Assembly: GCA_017546165.1 (NCBI GenBank)
Contig: JAFYXL010000015.1
Coordinates: 1-49,692 of the forward strand
Direction: 5' to 3'
Source of the DNA: Clostridia bacterium
Lineage (GTDB): Bacteria; Bacillota; Clostridia; Monoglobales; Monoglobaceae
DNA length: 49,692 nucleotides
Shown here in pieces: positions 1 to 8,053 of the stretch. The number at the start of each line of letters is the position of its first letter. The first letter of the stretch is position 1. A program made the translations under genes and the position numbers. A model generated the notes under the pieces. It ran no database searches and was not told the origin of the DNA. It saw nothing but the letters and a program-made list of their open reading frames with translations.

Positions 1-327
1 ACGAACCGGTGGGCTTACCTTCAAAACAAAAGTGTCTGTACGCGAAATTTCAACCTGAGTCTTGTTTCTTACAGGTCCCAAAACCCTGACGTTTTCAATA
101 GCCTTCAATGACGGCCCAACAAGTGTAACCACCTCATTTGAGGCAAACTCACGGCCCATAAGGTATTTTTTAACGGTCAACTTATAGCCTTTGCCAAAAA
201 GAGTTTCAAGGTCTTCCTGTGACAAATGGATATGACGCTGCGAAACACCAATTTTAATCTGTCCATCAGTATTTATGTTTTCAATTACGCTTTTTACAGC
301 TTTTGCAATTGTTTCTGTATCGTACAT
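1..327 (-). CDS. pduL: PduL-type phosphate propanoyltransferase, N-terminal part (cut by window edge)
   Basis: The 109 residues visible are the N-terminus of a PduL-family phosphotransacylase, which converts propionyl-CoA to propionyl-phosphate and recycles CoA inside the microcompartment. The GVSQRHIHLS stretch matches the family's first conserved histidine motif (residues ~27-36). The first ~18 residues (YDTETIAKAVKSVIENI) form an amphipathic helix typical of an encapsulation peptide, so the enzyme is probably luminal. It is the most distal gene seen of the shell/enzyme operon, starting 17 bases after the preceding shell gene. The C-terminal part, with the remaining metal ligands, lies outside the window. 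Confidence 0.9.
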   Translation of the reverse strand, partial: MYDTETIAKAVKSVIENINTDGQIKIGVSQRHIHLSQEDLETLFGKGYKLTVKKYLMGREFASNEVVTLVGPSLKAIENVRVLGPVRNKTQVEISRTDTFVLKVSPPVR

Positions 328-344
328 AATATGTGTCACCTACT

Positions 345-620
345 TTATTTTTCCATATCAAAGAATTTAGTTACTTCCTCGTGTGGGCTTGCGATTACCT
401 CGCAGCCAAAAACCTCGCCAAGTTCGGATGCTCTCTCAGCACCCGCCTCAACTGCTGCAGTAACGGCTGAAACACCGCCTGCAATAATCAATGTAACAAG
501 GCGTCCGCCAAGTCTTTTTTCTGTGTGAATGAGTCGTACGTCAGCCGCCTTAGTCATAGCATCAAGGCCTTCAATTGCGGCAACGAGACCCTGAACTTCC
601 AATAATCCTATTGATTCCAT
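345..620 (-). CDS. BMC-H hexameric shell protein
   Basis: This 91-residue protein is a single canonical BMC domain. It opens with SIGLLEVQGLVAAIEGLDAM and ends with the usual IASPHEEV segment. Such proteins form hexagonal tiles of the shell facets with a small central pore for substrates. It is more diverged from the near-identical pair at 4747-5434 than those are from each other, so it probably tiles with a different pore. It lies 7 bases after the preceding shell gene and just before pduL, within one operon. Confidence 0.92.
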   Translation of the reverse strand: MESIGLLEVQGLVAAIEGLDAMTKAADVRLIHTEKRLGGRLVTLIIAGGVSAVTAAVEAGAERASELGEVFGCEVIASPHEEVTKFFDMEK

Positions 621-627
621 TGCTGCA

Positions 628-978
628 TTACTCCTCTTCTTTAAAATTCTTTGGCAACTTTTTGTTAAATTTATCCTTATTGATATCCATCAGATATGCC
701 ATATTTTCAACACCATCTCCGGGGTTTGCAATAATGTGTGAAACAATATACTTACCCTTTGACTTTGCATAATTCTTTCCTGCTTCAATTGCGGCTTTTA
801 CCGCATCAACACTACCCTCAATTTTAACTTCCATAACAAGGGGCGCAGGGACATCCGCACTCTTTGGACGGTTGCGGTCAAACGCAATAACCTTTACACT
901 AGAGGTTTTTGCACAGATGTCTGCAACGCAAACCGCTGTTGTAAAGCTATAAACCTCAATCATACCTAAAGCTTTCAT
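628..978 (-). CDS. BMC-domain shell protein with loop insertion and C-terminal tail
   Basis: A 116-residue single BMC-domain protein beginning MKALGMIEVYSFTTAVCVAD. Compared with a 90-residue BMC-H it has an enlarged loop at residues ~34-50 (DRNRPKSADVPAP) and a ~20-residue charged C-terminal tail rich in Lys and Glu. Such additions usually face one side of the tile, so it may be a minor tile that recruits cargo or modifies a pore; that role is inference. It sits between pduP and another BMC-H gene in tight operon spacing. Confidence 0.88.
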   Translation of the reverse strand: MKALGMIEVYSFTTAVCVADICAKTSSVKVIAFDRNRPKSADVPAPLVMEVKIEGSVDAVKAAIEAGKNYAKSKGKYIVSHIIANPGDGVENMAYLMDINKDKFNKKLPKNFKEEE

Positions 979-1008
979 AATTTTGTACCCTCTCTTTTTG
1001 CAAAAGTA

Positions 1009-2394
1009 TTAAACAATATGAAGTCCGTCTGCCATTACACATCTTCTTTGACGTGTAAATGATCTTGCAGAGGTAAGTCCCTCACCTGTAGGTCCTGCAA
1101 TAGTAAAGGTTGTATGGCCCTCACCGCCTGCACCAATACCTGCATAAGAAGGTGCATTTTTTACAAAAATTGTAGTCTCAACTGCCCTTGCAAAAGCTGT
1201 TAGTCTATCAACATTCTTTGAATGGATATGTGCTGAATGACGATTTCCGTGTTCAGCCTTTACAGCCATCATAATTGCATCCTCAATATTTGCAACTCTT
1301 ACAATAGGAAGAATAGGCATCATCATCTCAACCTGAACAAATGGGTGCATTTCATCAGTTTCACAGATAATAAGTCTTGGATCTGCGTCAATGCCAAGTT
1401 CCTTGAGGAACAATCTTGCATCTTTTCCTACCCATTTTTTGTTGATACCAAACTTTCCATCTTTTTCAACCAGAGCAACCTTAAGCAGTCTATCTACATC
1501 TGCCCCCTTAAGGAGATATGCTCCACTCTTCTGCATTCCTGCAATAAGTTCATCTGCAACAGAATTGAGTACAAAACATTCCTTTTCAGCAATACAAGGA
1601 AGATTGTTGTCAAAGCTTGAGCCCTTAACTATATCTGATGCAGCCTTCTCAATATCTGCTGTGTCGTCAACAATAACAGGAGGATTGCCCGCACCTGCAC
1701 CGATAGCTTTTTTACCGGATGAGAGAAGCATCTTTACTACTCCCGGGCCGCCTGTTGCAACAAGCATACGCACCAGTGGAGATTTAACCATTATATTTGA
1801 TGTCTCCATTGTAGGATTCTTAACTGAAACAACCAGGTTTTCAGGACCGCCTGCAGCCAAAATTCCACGGTTTACAAGATCAACCGCATAGTTTGCAATG
1901 TTCTTTGCATTTGGATGTGGGTTAAATACAACTGCGTTTCCGCCTGCAATCATACCGATTGAGTTGCAGATAACTGTTTCACTTGGGTTGGTGGAAGGTG
2001 TGATACTTCCGATAACACCAAAAGGTGCCATCTCCACAAGAGTGAGTCCCTGGTCGCCGGTTTTAACTTTTGGTTCTAAATCCTCAGTGCCGGGAGTTTT
2101 GTTTGCAACAAGCTGATGCTTAATTATTTTATCTGAAACTCTGCCCATACCTGTTTCTTCAACACCAAGCTTTGCCATTTCTTCAGCTTCTTCCAAGGTC
2201 AGACGGCGGATTTCCGCAATCATTTTCTCGCGCTGCTCGACAGTATAGCTCTTGTACTGGACATAAGCCTTTGAAACAGCCTCCAAGGCCTCTTCCATTG
2301 TATCAAAAACACCTTTAAGGTTTTTGTCAGCCACAACATCAATATTTTGTATAACACTTTCAACTATACGGCTTATGTATTTTTCATCTACCAT
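1009..2394 (-). CDS. pduP: CoA-acylating propionaldehyde dehydrogenase, PduP/EutE-like
   Basis: An aldehyde dehydrogenase of the CoA-acylating PduP/EutE type (461 residues), making propionyl-CoA from propionaldehyde, CoA and NAD+. The catalytic cysteine lies in FDNNLPCIAEKE. The N-terminus (DEKYISRIVESVIQNI) is an amphipathic helix with the pattern of an encapsulation peptide, as in PduP. The ATG at 2394 is preferred: a GTG four codons upstream (2406) sits too close to the AAAGG ribosome binding site. It follows pduT by ~60 bases. The glycine-rich GGEGHTTFTIAGPTGEG near the C-terminus is also typical of the family. Confidence 0.93.
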   Translation of the reverse strand: MVDEKYISRIVESVIQNIDVVADKNLKGVFDTMEEALEAVSKAYVQYKSYTVEQREKMIAEIRRLTLEEAEEMAKLGVEETGMGRVSDKIIKHQLVANKTPGTEDLEPKVKTGDQGLTLVEMAPFGVIGSITPSTNPSETVICNSIGMIAGGNAVVFNPHPNAKNIANYAVDLVNRGILAAGGPENLVVSVKNPTMETSNIMVKSPLVRMLVATGGPGVVKMLLSSGKKAIGAGAGNPPVIVDDTADIEKAASDIVKGSSFDNNLPCIAEKECFVLNSVADELIAGMQKSGAYLLKGADVDRLLKVALVEKDGKFGINKKWVGKDARLFLKELGIDADPRLIICETDEMHPFVQVEMMMPILPIVRVANIEDAIMMAVKAEHGNRHSAHIHSKNVDRLTAFARAVETTIFVKNAPSYAGIGAGGEGHTTFTIAGPTGEGLTSARSFTRQRRCVMADGLHIV

Positions 2395-2468
2395 TTTCGC
2401 CACCAAACCTTTCTGTTTTATGTCATTAGAACGTCCTTAGATATCCAACGGACGATTTTATTCATATC

Positions 2469-3017
2469 TTACAAAATTGTTTCCCACAGTTTTTCATCAG
2501 GGCTGGCAATAACTGAGCTGTCTAAGAACATTGCTCCGTCTGATACCTCAGTCTTTGCTTTTTCAATTGCCGCCTCAACAGCTGCAACCTCACCCGTGAG
2601 GAGCATATATGACTTTCCGCACATACCTCTTGCCACGCGAAGCTCAATCAGTTCAACAATTGAAGTCTTTGCCGCAACATCTGCCGCCATTATAATTGAA
2701 GCTGCAGAATAAGTTTCAAGCACTCCAAGTGCCCTCTTGTTTTCAATCTCACAGCTACCATAAATTGCAGGAAAAATTGAATCATGAGGATTGCCCAATA
2801 CAAAGCTGTCAATAAGCTTGTCGGGAAATGCTGTTTTTACAGCATCAATTGATGCCTTGATTGCACTAAGTTCACCTTCAATTAGGATTATGTATTTGCC
2901 GGGGCAGACAACCTCAGCCTCAATAACCGTCACCTCTGCAGTTTTAATCATCATATCAGCAGCACGGATACCTGCGGCAACCGTCTGAAGTTCTGCCATT
3001 GCTAATGCTTTACTCAT
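2469..3017 (-). CDS. pduT: PduT-like tandem-BMC trimeric shell protein with Fe-S cysteine
   Basis: A 182-residue protein with two BMC domains in tandem (residues ~3-85 and ~96-182), the layout of trimeric BMC-T tiles. Cys38, in the first domain's pore loop (EAEVVCPGKY), matches the cysteine that in Citrobacter PduT ligates a [4Fe-4S] cluster at the trimer axis. It starts 17 bases after pduS, its presumed electron-transfer partner. The likely role is to move electrons across the shell so that NAD+ or other redox cofactors can be recycled inside. Cluster binding is inferred from the conserved position. Confidence 0.92.
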   Translation of the reverse strand: MSKALAMAELQTVAAGIRAADMMIKTAEVTVIEAEVVCPGKYIILIEGELSAIKASIDAVKTAFPDKLIDSFVLGNPHDSIFPAIYGSCEIENKRALGVLETYSAASIIMAADVAAKTSIVELIELRVARGMCGKSYMLLTGEVAAVEAAIEKAKTEVSDGAMFLDSSVIASPDEKLWETIL

Positions 3018-3034
3018 ATCTCAGATATCCTCCC

Positions 3035-4363
3035 TTACTGCTTAATACTTAAAACTATCATCTTATCGTTTACTTCTTTTACTGTTGCATCAAGTGGACT
3101 ATGTATTTCAGCTCCAAGTCCCTCACAGCTTGCAAGTTTTTGAAAAGCTTTTACTGTATCACCTTTTTTTACAATCGCCTTTGCCGGCTGACCAATGTGT
3201 TGTGTAAGCTTAATTTTAAGATCACTGTTTTTAACTTTTACATCAATCAGTGGGGCCTCAACATTGTACTTCGTAATACCAAGTCTTGCAATCAGGCGCT
3301 GCATAGGAACTGTCCGATACTTGCGATGTTCACTTACTCCTTTGAACTTTGGCTTTTCCATTGGCTTTAAACCTTTGGCACGTATTTCATTCTTGCACGC
3401 ACCAATAAGCGTTCCGGGGGCCAACCCCTGTGGGCACGCATACATCTCACATAGTTTACACTGTGAGCAGTATGCTGTGTTCATTACTGCAGCAACATCT
3501 GATGCCATCCCTTTTGAAACAGCTCGCATAAATGCATGGGGTTCAATCGGGTGCCCAAGCAAGTGTCTTGAGCAAAGATCTGTGCACATTCTGCACTGAC
3601 AGCAAGCGCTCATTGCTCTGTATATATTAATCTTTGTGTTTGCTTTCTTCTTTAATATAACGGGGTGGTCCTTTGGCAAAACAAGAATAGCGTTTGTAGT
3701 CTTGGTAACTACATCATTTTTGTTTGCAAGGTTACCCGTCATTGCACCGCCGCTTAAAAATTCACAATCCGGCGACAATTCGCCTCCTGCCATTTTTACA
3801 GCATCCTTAAATGTGATGCCCAATGGTACTCGTACGGTACAGGGATTCTTTACTTCTCCTGCTACAGTCAAATATTTATAGCATACAGGGGAGTTTTCCT
3901 TTATTGCATAATAGGTGTTAAGAATAGTTTCAACATTAAAAACAATAACACCTTGCGAAATGGGAAGTTTTCCCGGTTCAACCACCCTGCCGGTGGATTC
4001 AAATATAGTTATGATTTCATCTCCTGCCGGATAAATTTCAGGCAATTTTGAAATCCTCATATTCTTATACAAATCGATATGTTCCAAAACTGAATCTATT
4101 GTTTCAGTATAGGCTTCCTTGACTGCAACAATAGCATCTTTTGCCCCCACTGCTTCCCTTACCTCATTAAGGGCCCAAAGTATCTCATATGCATACTTTG
4201 AGAGGAGCTGTCTGTGAAGTTTAAAAAGAGGTTCACACTCGGCACAGTTTAAAAGTACTGTGTCGGCTTTGTCGCTCAGTTTTGCGTAAGAAGGGAAACC
4301 TGCTCCGCCTGCACCAACTACGCCGCATTCTTTCATAAGTCTTGCAAGTTCATCCATTTTCAA
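3035..4363 (-). CDS. pduS: PduS-like RnfC-family iron-sulfur flavoprotein
   Basis: A 442-residue RnfC/NuoF-like protein of PduS type. It has an N-terminal glycine-rich nucleotide/flavin segment (GVVGAGGAGFPSYAK), an SLBB-like middle and two cysteine clusters, CCQCRMCTDLC and CSQCKLCEMYAC, expected to bind two [4Fe-4S] clusters. In B12-type Pdu systems PduS reduces cobalamin; this locus has a B12-independent dehydratase, so a general redox role with PduT is more likely. The TTG at 4363 is chosen because the ribosome binding site AAAGGGAG lies 9 bases before it and inside any longer reading from 4387. The ATG at 4357 is an alternative. Confidence 0.9.
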   Translation of the reverse strand: MKMDELARLMKECGVVGAGGAGFPSYAKLSDKADTVLLNCAECEPLFKLHRQLLSKYAYEILWALNEVREAVGAKDAIVAVKEAYTETIDSVLEHIDLYKNMRISKLPEIYPAGDEIITIFESTGRVVEPGKLPISQGVIVFNVETILNTYYAIKENSPVCYKYLTVAGEVKNPCTVRVPLGITFKDAVKMAGGELSPDCEFLSGGAMTGNLANKNDVVTKTTNAILVLPKDHPVILKKKANTKINIYRAMSACCQCRMCTDLCSRHLLGHPIEPHAFMRAVSKGMASDVAAVMNTAYCSQCKLCEMYACPQGLAPGTLIGACKNEIRAKGLKPMEKPKFKGVSEHRKYRTVPMQRLIARLGITKYNVEAPLIDVKVKNSDLKIKLTQHIGQPAKAIVKKGDTVKAFQKLASCEGLGAEIHSPLDATVKEVNDKMIVLSIKQ

Positions 4364-4404
4364 GATTGAGCACTCCCTTTCTGTCAAATTTTTTACAATC
4401 TAAT

Positions 4405-4653
4405 TTACAGCTTTGTGCTGTCGTCAATAATACCTACAATTGCGGCGTCAATAGGTGCGTTTTCCTTGCCAACACGTGCTGCGCTGCCAAGAGCAACCAA
4501 AACATATTCACCAATACCTGCGCCGATATTGTCAACTGCAATCAATTTTTCTTTTTTACCCTCAGTTGGCTCAACAATCATAAATTTGCTGCCAACCAAA
4601 GATTCATTTTTGCGTGTAGAAACAACACTACCGATTACTTTTCCGATAATCAT
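4405..4653 (-). CDS. eutN: EutN/CcmL-type pentameric vertex protein (BMC-P)
   Basis: An 82-residue EutN/CcmL-family protein that forms the pentamers closing the shell vertices. It begins MIIGKVIGSVVSTRKNESLVG and contains the family's AVDNIGAGIGEYVLVALGSAAR core and the terminal AIVGIIDD strand. It is needed in few copies. Fittingly, it lies downstream of the two abundant hexamer genes, behind a ~90-base spacer with strong hairpins (4687-4758) that could lower its expression relative to them. Confidence 0.95.
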   Translation of the reverse strand: MIIGKVIGSVVSTRKNESLVGSKFMIVEPTEGKKEKLIAVDNIGAGIGEYVLVALGSAARVGKENAPIDAAIVGIIDDSTKL

Positions 4654-4686
4654 TTTTTTCTTCCTTTCCCCACTGCGACGAAGTAC

Positions 4687-4758
4687 GGGGCGGAAAGCTC
4701 CGCCCCTGCTTTTCGTCTGCCCATAATAAGGGCACTTTAAATAATCTTATTTAAGTGC
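4687..4758 (-). promoter_or_regulatory. intercistronic hairpins between BMC-H and eutN
   Basis: On the transcribed (minus) strand this spacer holds three inverted repeats in a row: one spanning the BMC-H stop codon (GCACTTAAATAA against TTATTTAAAGTGC), one TGCCC/GGGCA type at 4718-4734, and a strong GGGGCGGA/TCCGCCCC stem at 4687-4706. None is followed by a U-run, so they are unlikely to be full terminators. They may be processing or mRNA-stabilising elements that set hexamer-to-pentamer stoichiometry; that role is inference. Confidence 0.5.
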
Positions 4759-5145
4759 GGGCAATATTTTCTCAACATCTGCGTGAGGTCTTGGGATTAC
4801 GTGTGTAGCAACGATTTCGCCAAGTCTCTGAGCACTCTGGCCACCTGCTTCAACTGCAGCCTTAACAGCGCCTACATCACCGCGAACCATAACGCTTACG
4901 AGGCCTGAACCGATCTTCTCTGTTCCAACCAATGTAACGTTTGCAGCCTTAAGCATAGCGTCTGCAGCTTCAATTGCAGCAACCAAACCTCTTGTTTCGA
5001 TCATACCCAATGCTTCCAATGCCATTTTCTTTTCCTCCTTTATAGGTTTAACATCGACTTTGACTGTTTTTGTCTCAGTCTCATTATTTTTCATAACTTC
5101 AGTCTTTGCAACTACTGTCTTTTTTGTTGTAGTTTTTGTCGCCAT
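4747..5145 (-). CDS. BMC-H shell protein with N-terminal extension and probable dual start
   Basis: The 132-residue reading has a ~40-residue Thr/Lys/Val-rich, charged extension followed by a full BMC-H domain ([13 protein letters not shown]...). The domain is almost identical to that of the next gene (5159-5434). Both possible starts have good ribosome binding sites: AGAGGTGA before the ATG at 5145, and AAAGGAGG before an in-frame ATG at 5025, which gives a 92-residue standard hexamer. Two products from one gene, as with PduB/PduB', are therefore likely. An extended tile could anchor cargo or other shell parts; this is inference. Confidence 0.9.
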   Translation of the reverse strand: MATKTTTKKTVVAKTEVMKNNETETKTVKVDVKPIKEEKKMALEALGMIETRGLVAAIEAADAMLKAANVTLVGTEKIGSGLVSVMVRGDVGAVKAAVEAGGQSAQRLGEIVATHVIPRPHADVEKILPALK

Positions 5146-5158
5146 CAGAAATCACCTC

Positions 5159-5434
5159 TTAGAACTTAGGCAAAATCTTCTCAACGTCTGAGTGTGGTCT
5201 TGGGATTACGTGTGTAGCAACGATTTCGCCAAGTCTCTGAGCACTCTGGCCACCTGCTTCAACTGCAGCCTTAACTGCACCTACATCACCGCGAACCATA
5301 ACGCTTACCAAACCAGAACCGATTTTTTCTGTACCAACAAGTGATACCTCTGCTGCCTTAACCATAGCATCTGCAGCTTCAATTGCAGCAACAAGACCTC
5401 TTGTTTCAATCATACCTAATGCTTCCTGTGCCAT
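5159..5434 (-). CDS. BMC-H major hexameric shell protein, PduA-like
   Basis: A 91-residue canonical BMC-H protein ([20 protein letters not shown] at the start, [17 protein letters not shown] at the end), probably a main facet tile. About nine in ten residues match the BMC domain of the following gene, and long stretches of the DNA are identical too, which points to recent tandem duplication or gene conversion. It has an AGGAGG ribosome binding site, lies 25 bases after the alcohol dehydrogenase gene, and is 13 bases before its paralogue. Confidence 0.95.
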   Translation of the reverse strand: MAQEALGMIETRGLVAAIEAADAMVKAAEVSLVGTEKIGSGLVSVMVRGDVGAVKAAVEAGGQSAQRLGEIVATHVIPRPHSDVEKILPKF

Positions 5435-5459
5435 TTTAAAAACCTCCTATATTTTTAAA

Positions 5460-6653
5460 TTAATCATTAACTACTGCTATTTTGAGACCTTCCATCTTGA
5501 CATTTGTAATAAACGCATCGTTTATCTTTTCAAGAGGATACTTATGTGTTATAAGTTCCTTAATAGGAAGACCAATTGCGATTGCCCTCTTCAGGAAATC
5601 AAATGTTGTTGCGTAATCTCTGAGTGTATATACCCAAGAGCCAACAAGAGTAATTTCCTTTGAACACAAATCAAAGTGTGGGTTAATGGTAGCGTCACCA
5701 CCATTGATAAAGAAACCAAGCTCGCAAAGACCGCCGCCGTTTCTTATAAACTTGTAGATATTGCTGTGAGCAACAGGTGAACCTGTGCACTGGAAAGCAA
5801 AATCTGCAAGATAACCGCCAAATGACTCTTCAACAGCTGCACTGAGCGCCTCAATACCCTTGTGCTCTTTGAAGTTAACTGTCTTGTTTGCGCCCATACG
5901 CTTTGCAAATTCAAGACGTTTTTCCTCACCGTCAACTGCTGTGATATTCTCAATACCCATAGTTCTGAGTACCGCAATACAGATGAGACCGATAGGTCCG
6001 CAGCCTTGAACAACCACACGGCTGTTGAATCTGAGAATTCCTGTTGTCTTTGCTCTTTCCACTGCGTGGATTAAAACCGCGCAAGGCTCGATTAATATTC
6101 TTGAATCCAAATCAAGGTCAGATACGTTGAATACAGTTGAACCCTTGCCTATAACTATGTAGTCTGCAAACCAACCTTTAAAGTGCATATTGTCATCAGG
6201 AAGAAGTCCGTAAACGTCTGCACCTCCTACGTTTTGCTTGTTCAAATCAAACATTGTTATATCAGGATTATCCTGGAAAATCATACAGGTAACTACCTTG
6301 TCACCAATGCCAAGAGGCTTGCCTGCGCTGTCCTTTTTAACATTCTTACCAATCTTTACGATTTCGCCTGTACCTTCGTGACCGAGAACAACAGGGATAA
6401 GTCCAAATGGATCGCGCTTATATTCGTGAGCATCTGTACCACAAACGCCACAGCCTTCAACCTTAACCAGGATATCATCATCACCGATTTCAGGCAAAGC
6501 ATATTCCTGAAGTTCAATCTTTTCGATACCTGTAAGCATTGCAACGCGTGCAGTTTTAGGAACAGGTCCTGCTGACTTTGTGCCCGCTGCGCCTGTGCCT
6601 TGCATACCCGCAATAACTTGTTTTACAATTTGTTCTATTTCATTATTATTCAA
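5460..6653 (-). CDS. zinc-type alcohol dehydrogenase with encapsulation peptide
   Basis: A 397-residue medium-chain zinc-dependent alcohol dehydrogenase. The catalytic-zinc segment VEGCGVCGTDAHEYKRD and the GHEGTG motif are present, as is a Rossmann NAD(P) motif (VVQGCGPIGLICIAVLRTMG). The usual four-cysteine structural zinc lobe is not obvious. The first ~17 residues (NNEIEQIVKQVIAGMQG) form an amphipathic helix followed by a Gly/Ala-rich linker, as in encapsulated enzymes. In this locus it probably reduces propionaldehyde to propanol and/or lactaldehyde to 1,2-propanediol, regenerating NAD+; which substrate is real cannot be told from sequence. Confidence 0.9.
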   Translation of the reverse strand: MNNNEIEQIVKQVIAGMQGTGAAGTKSAGPVPKTARVAMLTGIEKIELQEYALPEIGDDDILVKVEGCGVCGTDAHEYKRDPFGLIPVVLGHEGTGEIVKIGKNVKKDSAGKPLGIGDKVVTCMIFQDNPDITMFDLNKQNVGGADVYGLLPDDNMHFKGWFADYIVIGKGSTVFNVSDLDLDSRILIEPCAVLIHAVERAKTTGILRFNSRVVVQGCGPIGLICIAVLRTMGIENITAVDGEEKRLEFAKRMGANKTVNFKEHKGIEALSAAVEESFGGYLADFAFQCTGSPVAHSNIYKFIRNGGGLCELGFFINGGDATINPHFDLCSKEITLVGSWVYTLRDYATTFDFLKRAIAIGLPIKELITHKYPLEKINDAFITNVKMEGLKIAVVND

Positions 6654-6669
6654 TTGAAGCTCTCCTTTC

Positions 6670-7170
6670 TTAAAGAATTTCCATTATTTCATTTATGCAC
6701 GATGCACCGTAAGCCGAAAGTGCAGTATCCTGCTCCTCCGAACCTCCGCTTACACCAAGGCCGCCGACAATCTTGCCATTATAGATAAGAGGATCTCCTC
6801 CGCCAAATATAACAATCTTGCCATCATTTGTATGTTGTATGCCGTAAAGTGACCCCTCCGGCTTCGCAAGGGTGCTGAGCTGTTTTGTGGACATTTTAAG
6901 TGCCACAACAGTAAAGGCTTTGTTAACCGCTACATCATAGCTTGCGATGTATGAATCATCCATACATTCAACTGCAATCGGCCGTGCCGCTGCGTTCGAA
7001 ACCGCCACAACCGCCTTTACACCCATTTCCCTGGCACGGGCTTCGACCTTTTCAATAAGCAGTTTTGCTTGTTTTAATCCAAACCCGCCGTCGCTTGCCA
7101 CATTCTGCACCGTTTCACCAAGGCCTCTGACAACCGCATCGGCAATACGAGTGATTCTGTCATCATTCAT
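6670..7170 (-). CDS. GlcG/HbpS-family (PduO C-terminal-like) protein
   Basis: A 166-residue protein of the GlcG/HbpS (DUF336) family, the fold that also forms the C-terminal domain of PduO. It shows KAFTVVALKMST and the glycine-rich IVFGGGDPLIYNGKIVGGLGVSGGS. The first ~20 residues (DDRITRIADAVVRGLGETV) look like an encapsulation helix, so it is probably luminal. Relatives bind haem or act as small redox/sensor proteins; the role here is unknown. It lies between the aldolase and alcohol dehydrogenase genes with 16-20 base gaps. Confidence 0.85.
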   Translation of the reverse strand: MNDDRITRIADAVVRGLGETVQNVASDGGFGLKQAKLLIEKVEARAREMGVKAVVAVSNAAARPIAVECMDDSYIASYDVAVNKAFTVVALKMSTKQLSTLAKPEGSLYGIQHTNDGKIVIFGGGDPLIYNGKIVGGLGVSGGSEEQDTALSAYGASCINEIMEIL

Positions 7171-7190
7171 TGGATATCCCTCCGCAAAAG

Positions 7191-7997
7191 TTATTTGCCG
7201 AGCTGCTCCATAACCTTCTTTGTAATCTGTGCAACAAGATCTGCATCAGCTGATGTGTCCTCTGCAACTGCGCAGTCCGGAATACCACAATTGTGGCAAC
7301 TTACGCAACCATTCTTGTTGTTAGGGCAAAGGTCTGCAGGATGCTTACCTGACATATTGAATGCACGTCTAACTTCATAAAGCTTTTTGATCTGTTCTTT
7401 TGAGAATTCCTTTGGACCGCCGAGCTGCTTTGAAAGGAAGAGAAGTTCTGCATAGAACTCAACTGATTCCATCTTGTGGTATGCAGCAAGGAGTGAGTTT
7501 GAGAATGTAAGAGCACCGTGATTTTCAAGAAGAACCGCATCATAGTAAGGAAGGTACTTTTCTACATTGTCAGGGATCTCTGTTGTTGAAGGTGTACCGT
7601 ATTCAGCAATCGGAACGCAACCAAGAGCGATAACCGCTTCAGGCATAATAGGCTGTGTAAGCGGAATGCCCGCAATAGCAAAGCTTGTTGCATAAATTGG
7701 ATGTGCGTGAACAACCGCCTGAACATCAGGACGATGCTTGTAAACTCTGAGATGCATCTTGATTTCTGATGATGGTTTAAAGCCTTTGTTAGCCTGAAGA
7801 ACATTACCGTCACCGTCAATCTTACAAATGTATTCCGGAGTCATAAAACCCTTACTTACACCTGTAGGTGTGCAAAGGAACTCATTATCGGAAATTTTAA
7901 CCGAAATGTTACCGTCATTTGCAGCAACCATTCTTCTGTCGTAAATTCTCTTACCAATGTCGCAAATCTGTTTTTTGATTTCGTATTCTGACATCAT
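7191..7997 (-). CDS. fucA: class II L-fuculose/rhamnulose-1-phosphate aldolase with Cys motif and C-terminal encapsulation peptide
   Basis: A 268-residue class II aldolase of the FucA/AraD family, cleaving a deoxyketose-1-phosphate to DHAP and lactaldehyde. Metal-ligand histidines are seen in VVHAHPIYATSFA and the ENHGALTFS segment. After the catalytic domain comes C-x2-C-x2-C-x4-C (Cys231, 234, 237, 242) and then an amphipathic C-terminal helix (ADLVAQITKKVMEQLGK), a typical encapsulation peptide. Start: the ATG at 7997, 9 bases after AAAGGAG; a TTG two codons upstream is less likely. First gene of the distal operon. Fuculose versus rhamnulose substrate cannot be decided. Confidence 0.92.
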   Translation of the reverse strand: MMSEYEIKKQICDIGKRIYDRRMVAANDGNISVKISDNEFLCTPTGVSKGFMTPEYICKIDGDGNVLQANKGFKPSSEIKMHLRVYKHRPDVQAVVHAHPIYATSFAIAGIPLTQPIMPEAVIALGCVPIAEYGTPSTTEIPDNVEKYLPYYDAVLLENHGALTFSNSLLAAYHKMESVEFYAELLFLSKQLGGPKEFSKEQIKKLYEVRRAFNMSGKHPADLCPNNKNGCVSCHNCGIPDCAVAEDTSADADLVAQITKKVMEQLGK

Positions 7998-8053
7998 AGT
8001 CAAACACTCCTTTATATCTTTAAATTTCTTTGATTTACTTCAAGTTTAATTAT

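Noticed and set aside
4718..4734. Fourth copy of the pseudoknot leader between BMC-H and eutN
   Set aside because: It contains TGCCC and GGGCA, but they form a simple hairpin with a 7-base loop and are not joined to a ribosome binding site or stem-loop of the shared form.
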